From assembly GCA_964020085.1 (NCBI GenBank), contig CAXHUQ010001595.1, positions 29,397 to 93,396 on the forward strand: a stretch of DNA of 64,000 nt, written 5' to 3'. The notes below the pieces were generated by a model. The model was not told where the DNA came from, did not search any database, and saw nothing but the letters and a program-made list of their open reading frames with translations. The translations under genes were made by a program, and so were the position numbers. Below, piece by piece: positions 52,916 through 62,887 of this stretch (positions are counted from its first letter, which is position 1; each line of letters starts with the position of its first letter). The stretch comes from Micromussa lordhowensis. Its lineage: Eukaryota > Cnidaria > Anthozoa > Scleractinia > Lobophylliidae.

Positions 52916-54673
52916 AATGGCACCAAAGCACTCCTGGGGTGGGTCCGGGTCCACATGCAAAGTTTCGGAGCTGCGCGACATCTCGCACTATGCTAACCAG
53001 CCCGTTTGCTAATTAGCCGAACTTTGCGCGCGTCGCAACTTTGCAAACTAATACCACCAAAGCACTCCCGGGGTCGGTCCGGGTCCAAATGCGAAGTATC
53101 GGAGCTGCGCGAAATCTCCCACTATGCTAATCAGCCCGCAGATCCCCAGGCGTGGCCGGCTGGCTGACTCGTTAGCCGAGCTTGACGCGTCTCGCAACTT
53201 GGCAAACTAATGGCACCAAAGCACTCCTGGGGTGGGTCCGGGTCCACATGCAAAGTTTCGGAGCTGCGCGACATCTCGCACTATGCTAACCAGCCCGTTT
53301 GCTAATTAGCCGAACTTTGCGCGCGTCGCAACTTTGCAAACTAATACCACCAAAGCACTCCCGGGGTCGGTCCGGGTCCAAATGCGAAGTATCGGAGCTG
53401 CGCGAAATCTCCCACTATGCTAATCAGCCCGCAGATCCCCAGGCGTGGCCGGCTGGCTGACTCGTTAGCCGAGCTTGACGCGTGTCGCAACTTGGCAAAC
53501 TAATGGCACCAAAGCACTCCTGGGGTGGGTCCGGGTCCACATGCAAAGTTTCGGAGCTGCGCGACATCTCGCACTATGCTAACCAGCCCGTTTGCTAATT
53601 AGCCGAACTTTGCGCGCGTCGCAACTTTGCAAACTAATACCACCAAAGCACTCCCGGGGTCGGTCCGGGTCCAAATGCGAAGTATCGGAGCTGCGCGAAA
53701 TCTCCCACTATGCTAATCAGCCCGCAGATCCCCAGGCGTGGCCGGCTGGCTGACTCGTTAGCCGAGCTTGACGAGTGTCGCAACTTGGCAAACTAATGGC
53801 ACCAAAGCACTCCTGGGGTGGGTCCGGGTCCACATGCAAAGTTTCGGAGCTGCGCGACATCTCGCACTATGCTAACCAGCCCGTTTGCTAATTAGCCGAA
53901 CTTTGCGCGCGTCGCAACTTTGCAAACTAATACCACCAAAGAACTCTCGGGGTCGGTCCGGGTCCAAATGCGAAGTATCGGAGCTGCGCGAAATCTCCCA
54001 CTATGCTAATCAGCCCGCAGATCCCCAGGCGTGGCCGGCTGGCTGACTCGTTAGCCGAGCTTGACGCGTGTCGCAACTTGGCAAACTAATGGCACCAAAG
54101 CACTCCTGGGGTGGGTCCGGGTCCACATGCAAAGTTTCGGAGCTGCGCGACATCTCGCACTATGCTAACCAGCCCGTTTGCTAATTAGCCGAACTTTGCG
54201 CGCGTCGCAACTTTGCAAACTAATACCACCAAAGCACTCCCGGGGTCGGTCCGGGTCCAAATGCGAAGTATCGGAGCTGCGCGAAATCTCCCACTATGCT
54301 AATCAGCCCGCAGATCCCCAGGCGTGGCCGGCTGGCTGACTCGTTAGCCGAGCTTGACGCGTCTCGCAACTTGGCAAACTAATGGCACCAAAGCACTCCT
54401 GGGGTGGGTCCGGGTCCACATGCAAAGTTTCGGAGCTGCGCGACATCTCGCACTATGCTAACCAGCCCGTTTGCTAATTAGCCGAACTTTGCGCGCGTCG
54501 CAACTTTGCAAACTAATACCACCAAAGCACTCCCGGGGTCGGTCCGGGTCCAAATGCGAAGTATCGGAGCTGCGCGAAATCTCCCACTATGCTAATCAGC
54601 CCGCAGATCCCCAGGCGTGGCCGGCTGGCTGACTCGTTAGCCGAGCTTGACGCGTGTCGCAACTTGGCAAACT
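52330..54673 (+). repeat. Four-dimer (1,172-bp) tandem duplication
   Basis: GACGAGTGTCG at 52,602 and 53,774, GAACTCTCGG at 52,770 and 53,942, and GCGTCTCGC at 53,191 and 54,363 repeat at 1,172 bp (4 x 293). The second copy lacks GGGTGCAC, present at 52,365, so the left breakpoint lies between 52,365 and 52,602. GCGTCTCGC appears once more near 55,242, three dimers on, and GTTGCAAC near 54,951 and 55,830, so a further three-dimer duplication probably follows. Confidence 0.85.
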
Positions 54674-55845
54674 AATGGCACCAAAGCACTCCTGGGGTGG
54701 GTCCGGGTCCACATGCAAAGTTTCGGAGCTGCGCGACATCTCGCACTATGCTAACCAGCCCGTTTGCTAATTAGCCGAACTTTGCGCGCGTCGCAACTTT
54801 GCAAACTAATACCACCAAAGCACTCCTGGGGTCGGTCCGGGTCCAAATGCGAAGTATCGGAGCTGCGCGAAATCTCCCACTATGCTAATCAGCCCGCAGA
54901 TCCCCAGGCGTGGCCGGCTGGCTGACTCGTTAGCCGAGCTTGACGCGTGTTGCAACTTGGCAAACTAATGGCACCAAAGCACTCCTGGGGTGGGTCCGGG
55001 TCCACATGCAAAGTTTCGGAGCTGCGCGACATCTCGCACTATGCTAACCAGCCCGTTTGCTAATTAGCCGAACTTTGCGCGCGTCGCAACTTTGCAAACT
55101 AATACCACCAAAGCACTCCCGGGGTCGGTCCGGGTCCAAATGCGAAGTATCGGAGCTGCGCGAAATCTCCCACTATGCTAATCAGCCCGCAGATCCCCAG
55201 GCGTGGCCGGCTGGCTGACTCGTTAGCCGAGCTTGACGCGTCTCGCAACTTGGCAAACTAATGGCACCAAAGCACTCCTGGGGTGGGTCCGGGTCCACAT
55301 GCAAAGTTTCGGAGCTGCGCGACATCTCGCACTATGCTAACCAGCCCGTTTGCTAATTAGCCGAACTTTGCGCGCGTCGCAACTTTGCAAACTAATACCA
55401 CCAAAGCACTCCCGGGGTCGGTCCGGGTCCAAATGCGAAGTATCGGAGCTGCGCGAAATCTCCCACTATGCTAATCAGCCCGCAGATCCCCAGGCGTGGC
55501 CGGCTGGCTGACTCGTTAGCCGAGCTTGACGCGTGTCGCAACTTGGCAAACTAATGGCACCAAAGCACTCCTGGGGTGGGTCCGGGTCCACATGCAAAGT
55601 TTCGGAGCTGCGCGACATCTCGCACTATGCTAACCAGCCCGTTTGCTAATTAGCCGAACTTTGCGCGCGTCGCAACTTTGCAAACTAATACCACCAAAGC
55701 ACTCCCGGGGTCGGTCCGGGTCCAAATGCGAAGTATCGGAGCTGCGCGAAATCTCCCACTATGCTAATCAGCCCGCAGATCCCCAGGCGTGGCCGGCTGG
55801 CTGACTCGTTAGCCGAGCTTGACGCGTGTTGCAACTTGGCAAACT

Positions 55846-58800
55846 AATGGCACCAAAGCACTCCTGGGGTGGGTCCGGGTCCACATGCAAAGTTTCGGAG
55901 CTGCGCGACATCTCGCACTATGCTAACCAGCCCGTTTGCTAATTAGCCGAACTTTGCGCGCGTCGCAACTTTGCAAACTAATACCACCAAAGCACTCCCG
56001 GGGTCGGTCCGGGTCCAAATGCGAAGTATCGGAGCTGCGCGAAATCTCCCACTATGCTAATCAGCCCGCAGATCCCCAGGCGTGGCCGGCTGGCTGACTC
56101 GTTAGCCGAGCTTGACGCGTGTCGCAACTTGGCAAACTAATGGCACCAAAGCACTCCTGGGGTGGGTCCGGGTCCACATGCAAAGTTTCGGAGCTGCGCG
56201 ACATCTCGCACTATGCTAACCAGCCCGTTTGCTAATTAGCCGAACTTTGCGCGCGTCGCAACTTTGCAAACTAATACCACCAAAGCACTCCCGGGGTCGG
56301 TCCGGGTCCAAATGCGAAGTATCGGAGCTGCGCGAAATCTCCCACTATGCTAATCAGCCCGCAGATCCCCAGGCGTGGCCGGCTGGCTGACTCGTTAGCC
56401 GAGCTTGACGCGTGTCGCAACTTGGCAAACTAATGGCACCAAAGCACTCCTGGGGTGGGTCCGGGTCCACATGCAAAGTTTCGGAGCTGCGCGACATCTC
56501 GCACTATGCTAACCAGCCCGTTTGCTAATTAGCCGAACTTTGCGCGCGTCGCAACTTTGCAAACTAATACCACCAAAGCACTCCCGGGGTCGGTCCGGGT
56601 CCAAATGCGAAGTATCGGAGCTGCGCGAAATCTCCCACTATGCTAATCAGCCCGCAGATCCCCAGGCGTGGCCGGCTGGCTGACTCGTTAGCCGAGCTTG
56701 ACGCGTGTCGCAACTTGGCAAACTAATGGCACCAAAGCACTCCTGGGGTGGGTCCGGGTCCACATGCAAAGTTTCGGAGCTGCGCGACATCTCGCACTAT
56801 GCTAACCAGCCCGTTTGCTAATTAGCCGAACTTTGCGCGCGTCGCAACTTTGCAAACTAATACCACCAAAGCACTCCCGGGGTCGGTCCGGGTCCAAATG
56901 CGAAGTATCGGAGCTGCGCGAAATCTCCCACTATGCTAATCAGCCCGCAGATCCCCAGGCGTGGCCGGCTGGCTGACTCGTTAGCCGAGCTTGACGCGTG
57001 TCGCAACTTGGCAAACTAATGGCACCAAAGCACTCCTGGGGTGGGTCCGGGTCCACATGCAAAGTTTCGGAGCTGCGCGACATCTCGCACTATGCTAACC
57101 AGCCCGTTTGCTAATTAGCCGAACTTTGCGCGCGTCGCAACTTTGCAAACTAATACCACCAAAGCACTCCCGGGGTCGGTCCGGGTCCAAATGCGAAGTA
57201 TCGGAGCTGCGCGAAATCTCCCACTATGCTAATCAGCCCGCAGATCCCCAGGCGTGGCCGGCTGGCTGACTCGTTAGCCGAGCTTGACGCGTGTCGCAAC
57301 TTGGCAAACTAATGGCACCAAAGCACTCCTGGGGTGGGTCCGGGTCCACATGCAAAGTTTCGGAGCTGCGCGACATCTCGCACTATGCTAACCAGCCCGT
57401 TTGCTAATTAGCCGAACTTTGCGCGCGTCGCAACTTTGCAAACTAATACCACCAAAGCACTCCCGGGGTCGGTCCGGGTCCAAATGCGAAGTATCGGAGC
57501 TGCGCGAAATCTCCCACTATGCTAATCAGCCCGCAGATCCCCAGGCGTGGCCGGCTGGCTGACTCGTTAGCCGAGCTTGACGCGTGTCGCAACTTGGCAA
57601 ACTAATGGCACCAAAGCACTCCTGGGGTGGGTCCGGGTCCACATGCAAAGTTTCGGAGCTGCGCGACATCTCGCACTATGCTAACCAGCCCGTTTGCTAA
57701 TTAGCCGAACTTTGCGCGCGTCGCAACTTTGCAAACTAATACCACCAAAGCACTCCCGGGGTCGGTCCGGGTCCAAATGCGAAGTATCGGAGCTGCGCGA
57801 AATCTCCCACTATGCTAATCAGCCCGCAGATCCCCAGGCGTGGCCGGCTGGCTGACTCGTTAGCCGAGCTTGACGCGTGTCGCAACTTGGCAAACTAATG
57901 GCACCAAAGCACTCCTGGGGTGGGTCCGGGTCCACATGCAAAGTTTCGGAGCTGCGCGACATCTCGCACTATGCTAACCAGCCCGTTTGCTAATTAGCCG
58001 AACTTTGCGCGCGTCGCAACTTTGCAAACTAATACCACCAAAGCACTCCCGGGGTCGGTCCGGGTCCAAATGCGAAGTATCGGAGCTGCGCGAAATCTCC
58101 CACTATGCTAATCAGCCCGCAGATCCCCAGGCGTGGCCGGCTGGCTGACTCGTTAGCCGAGCTTGACGCGTGTCGCAACTTGGCAAACTAATGGCACCAA
58201 AGCACTCCTGGGGTGGGTCCGGGTCCACATGCAAAGTTTCGGAGCTGCGCGACATCTCGCACTATGCTAACCAGCCCGTTTGCTAATTAGCCGAACTTTG
58301 CGCGCGTCGCAACTTTGCAAACTAATACCACCAAAGCACTCCCGGGGTCGGTCCGGGTCCAAATGCGAAGTATCGGAGCTGCGCGAAATCTCCCACTATG
58401 CTAATCAGCCCGCAGATCCCCAGGCGTGGCCGGCTGGCTGACTCGTTAGCCGAGCTTGACGCGTGTCGCAACTTGGCAAACTAATGGCACCAAAGCACTC
58501 CTGGGGTGGGTCCGGGTCCACATGCAAAGTTTCGGAGCTGCGCGACATCTCGCACTATGCTAACCAGCCCGTTTGCTAATTAGCCGAACTTTGCGCGCGT
58601 CGCAACTTTGCAAACTAATACCACCAAAGCACTCCCGGGGTCGGTCCGGGTCCAAATGCGAAGTATCGGAGCTGCGCGAAATCTCCCACTATGCTAATCA
58701 GCCCGCAGATCCCCAGGCGTGGCCGGCTGGCTGACTCGTTAGCCGAGCTTGACGCGTGTCGCAACTTGGCAAACTAATGGCACCAAAGCACTCCTGGGGT

Positions 58801-59887
58801 GGGTCCGGGTCCACATGCAAAGTTTCGGAGCTGCGCGACATCTCGCACTATGCTAACCAGCCCGTTTGCTAATTAGCCGAACTTTGCGCGCGTCGCAACT
58901 TTGCAAACTAATACCACCAAAGCACTCCCGGGGTCGGTCCGGGTCCAAATGCGAAGTATCGGAGCTGCGCGAAATCTCCCACTATGCTAATCAGCCCGCA
59001 GATCCCCAGGCGTGGCCGGCTGGCTGACTCGTTAGCCGAGCTTGACGCGTGTCGCAACTTGGCAAACTAATGGCACCAAAGCACTCCTGGGGTGGGTCCG
59101 GGTCCACATGCAAAGTTTCGGAGCTGCGCGACATCTCGCACTATGCTAACCAGCCCGTTTGCTAATTAGCCGAACTTTGCGCGCGTCGCAACTTTGCAAA
59201 CTAATACCACCAAAGCACTCCCGGGGTCGGTCCGGGTCCAAATGCGAAGTATCGGAGCTGCGCGAAATCTCCCACTATGCTAATCAGCCCGCAGATCCCC
59301 AGGCGTGGCCGGCTGGCTGACTCGTTAGCCGAGCTTGACGCGTGTCGCAACTTGGCAAACTAATGGCACCAAAGCACTCCTGGGGTGGGTCCGGGTCCAC
59401 ATGCAAAGTTTCGGAGCTGCGCGACATCTCGCACTATGCTAACCAGCCCGTTTGCTAATTAGCCGAACTTTGCGCGCGTCGCAACTTTGCAAACTAATAC
59501 CACCAAAGCACTCCCGGGGTCGGTCCGGGTCCAAATGCGAAGTATCGGAGCTGCGCGAAATCTCCCACTATGCTAATCAGCCCGCAGATCCCCAGGCGTG
59601 GCCGGCTGGCTGACTCGTTAGCCGAGCTTGACGCGTGTCGCAACTTGGCAAACTAATGGCACCAAAGCACTCCTGGGGTGGGTCCGGGTCCACATGCAAA
59701 GTTTCGGAGCTGCGCGACATCTCGCACTATGCTAACCAGCCCGTTTGCTAATTAGCCGAACTTTGCGCGCGTCGCAACTTTGCAAACTAATACCACCAAA
59801 GCACTCCCGGGGTCGGTCCGGGTCCAAATGCGAAGTATCGGAGCTGCGCGAAATCTCCCACTATGCTAATCAGCCCGCAGATCCCCA
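55846..59887 (+). repeat. Second invariant tract, about 14 consensus dimers next to the R boundary
   Basis: I see no departure from the L consensus in about 4 kb, up to the C-CCAGACG change at 59,889. It lies between a variant-rich block and the subfamily junction. A recently amplified or converted tract is the simplest reading. Confidence 0.7.
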
Positions 59888-59909
59888 GACGTGGCCGGCT
59901 GGCTGACTA
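59877..59909. other. In-register junction between the L and R subfamilies
   Basis: The B monomer before the junction is L-type up to CAGCCCGCAG (no extra G, 59,871-59,880). It has a private G-to-A at 59,889 and is R-type by GACTAG (A at 59,909). The next A, at 59,948, is fully R-type. No diagnostic site is mixed outside this 33-bp interval and no base is lost, so the join occurred between aligned repeats. Confidence 0.9.
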
Positions 59910-60535
59910 GTTAGCCGAGCTTGACGCGTGTCGCAACTTGGCAAACTAATGGCACCAAAGCACTCCTGGGGTCGGTCCGGGTCCACATGCAAAGTTTCGG
60001 AGCTGCGCGAAATCTCGCACTATGCTAACCAGCCCATTTGCTAATTAGCCCAACTTTGCGCGCGTCGCAACTTTGCAAACTAATACCACCAAAGCACTCC
60101 CGGGGTCGGTCCGGGTCCAAATGCGAAGTATCGGAGCTGCGCAAAATCTCGCACTATGCTAATCAGCCCGGCAGATCCCCAGGCGTGGCCGGCTGGCTGA
60201 CTAGTTAGCCGAGCTTGACGCGTGTCGCAACTTGGCAAACTAATGGCACCAAAGCACTCCTGGGGTCGGTCCGGGTCCACATGCAAAGTTTCGGAGCTGC
60301 GCGAAATCTCGCACTATGCTAACCAGCCCGTTTGCTAATTAGCCCAACTTTGCGCGCGTCGCAACTTTGCAAACTAATACCACCAAAGCACTCCCGGGGT
60401 CGGTCCGGGTCCAAATGCGAAGTATCGGAGCTGCGCAAAATCTCGCACTATGCTAATCAGCCCGGCAGATCCCCAGGCGTGGCCGGCTGGCTGACTAGTT
60501 AGCCGAGCTTGACGCGTGTCGCAACTTGGCAAACT

Positions 60536-62887
60536 AATGGCACCAAAGCACTCCTGGGGTCGGTCCGGGTCCACATGCAAAGTTTCGGAGCTGCGCGAAA
60601 TCTCGCACTATGCTAACCAGCCCGTTTGCTAATTAGCCCAACTTTGCGCGCGTCGCAACTTTGAAAACTAATACCACCAAAGAACTCCCGGGGTCGGTCC
60701 GGGTCCAAATGCGAAGTATCGGAGCTGCGCAAAATCTCGCACTATGCTAATCAGCCCGGCAGATCCCCAGGCGTGGCCGGCTGGCTGACTAGTTAGCCGA
60801 GCTTGATGCGTGTCGCAGCTTGGCAAACTAATGGAACCAAAGCACTCCTGGGGTCGGTCCGGGTCCACATGCAAAGTTTCGGAGCTGCGCGAAATCTCGC
60901 ACTATGCTAACCAGCCCGTTTGCTAATTAGCCCAACTTTGCGCGCGTCGCAACTTTGCAAACTAATACCACCAAAGCACTCCGGGGGTCGGTCCGGGTCC
61001 AAATGCGAAGTATCGGAGCTGCGCAAAATCTCGCACTATGCTAATCAGCCCGGCAGATCCCCAGGCGTGGCCGGCTGGCTGACTAGTTAGCTGAGCTTGA
61101 CGCGTGTCGCAACTTGGCAAACTAATGGCACCAAAGCACTCCTGGGGTCGGTCCGGGTCAACATGCAAAGTTTCGGAGCTGCGCGAAATCTCGCACTATG
61201 CTAACCAGCCCGTTTGCTAATTAGCCCAACTTTGCGCGCGTCGCAACTTTGCAAACTAATATCACCAAAAAACTCCCGGAGTCGGTCCGGGTCCAAATGC
61301 GAAGTATCGGAGCTGCGCAAAATCTCGCACTATGCTAATCAGCCCGGCAGATCCCCAGGCGTGGCCGGCTGGCTGACTAGTTAGCCGAGCTTGACGCGTG
61401 TCGCAACTTGGCAAACTAATGGCACCAAAGCACTCCTGGGGTCGGTCCGGGTCCACATGCAAAGTTTCGGAGCTGCGCGAAATCTCGCACTATGCTAACC
61501 AGCCCGTTTGCTAATTAGCCCAACTTTGCGCGCGTCGCAACTTTGCAAACTAATACCACCAAAGCACTCCCGGGGTCGGTCCGGGTCCAAATGCAAAGTA
61601 TCGGAGCTGCGCAAAATCTCGCACTATGCTAATCAGCCCGGCAGATCCCCAGGCGTGGCCGGCTGGCTGACTAGTTAGCCGAGCTTGACGCGTGTCGCAA
61701 CTTGGCAAACTAATGGCACCAAAGCACTCCTGGGGTCGGTCCGGGTCCACATGCAAAGTTTCGGAGCTGCGCGAAATCTCGCACTATGCTAACCAGCCCG
61801 TTTGCTAATTAGCCCAACTTTGCGCGCGTCGCAACTTTGCAAACTAATATCACCAAAGCACTCCCGGAGTCGGTCCGGGTCCAAATGCGAAGTATCGGAG
61901 CTGCGCAAAATCTCGCACTATGCTAATCAGCCCGGCAGATCCCCAGGCGTGGCCGGCTGGCTGACTAGTTAGCCGAGCTTGACGCGTGTCGCAACTTGGC
62001 AAACTAATGGCACCAAAGCACTCCTGGGGTCGGTCCGGGTCCACATGCAAAGTTTCGGAGCTGCGCGAAATCTCGCACTATGCTAACCAGCCCGTTTGCT
62101 AATTAGCCCAACTTTGCGCGCGTCGCAACTTTGCAAACTAATATCACCAAAGCACTCCCGGAGTCGGTCCGGGTCCAAATGCGAAGTATCGGAGCTGCGC
62201 AAAATCTCGCACTATGCTAATCAGCCCGGCAGATCCCCAGGCGTGGCCGGCTGGCTGACTAGTTAGCCGAGCTTGACGCGTGTCGCAACTTGGCAAACTA
62301 ATGGCACCAAAGCACTCCTGGGGTCGGTCCGGGTCCACATGCAAAGTTTCGGAGCTGCGCGAAATCTCGCACTATGCTAACCAGCCCGTTTGCTAATTAG
62401 CCCAACTTTGCGCGCGTCGCAACTTTGCAAACTAATACCACCAAAGCACTCCCGGGGTCGGTCCGGGTCCAAATGCGAAGTATCGGAGCTGCGCAAAATC
62501 TCGCACTATGCTAATCAGCCCGGCAGATCCCCAGGCGTGGCCGGCTGGCTGACTAGTTAGCCGAGCTTGACGCGTGTCGCAACTTGGCAAACTAATGGCA
62601 CCAAAGCACTCCTGGGGTCGGTCCGGGTCCACATGCAAAGTTTCGGAGCTGCGCGAAATCTCGCACTATGCTAACCAGCCCGTTTGCTAATTAGCCCAAC
62701 TTTGCGCGCGTCGCAACTTTGCAAACTAATACCACCAAAGCACTCCCGGGGTCGGTCCGGGTCCAAATGCGAAGTATCGGAGCTGCGCAAAATCTCGCTC
62801 TATGCTAATCAGCCCGGCAGATCCCCAGGCGTGGCCGGCTGGCTGACTAGTTAGCCGAGCTTGACGCGTGTCGCAACTTGGCAAACT
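60536..62887 (+). repeat. R-subfamily higher-order repeat of eight dimers (2,352 bp), copy 1
   Basis: Markers of this copy are TTTGAAAAC at 60,664, GAACTCCC at 60,683, GATGCG at 60,807, GCAGCTTGG near 60,818, GGAACC near 60,835, CCGGGGGTCGG near 60,983, TAGCTGAG near 61,092, GTCAACATG near 61,160, ATCACCAAAAAACTCCCGG at 61,261-61,279 and ATGCAAAGTATC near 61,594. All recur 2,352 bp (8 x 294) downstream. Two further dimers (61,850 and 62,144) share ATATCACC with CCGGAGTCGG and are a local duplication. Confidence 0.92.

Larger units (their letters stand above)
1..59947 (+). repeat. Satellite array, L subfamily: 205 head-to-tail A+B dimers of 293 bp
   Basis: Every dimer begins with AATGGCACCAAAGCACTCC (monomer A) and changes 134 bp later to AATACCACCAAAGCACTCC (monomer B). 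I located dimer starts at 1, 294, 587, 879, 1172 and onward; the series closes exactly on 59,948 as 205 x 293 minus 118 bp. The 118 bp are two 56-bp net deletions, four 1-bp deletions and one 2-bp deletion. A and B never occur twice in a row and never invert. L-specific states are G at dimer base 26, C at 64, G at 104, G at 196, C at 204, C at 255, and no extra G after 223. No unique sequence or mobile element interrupts the array. The layout is that of a homogenised eukaryotic satellite; centromeric location is inference. Confidence 0.97.
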
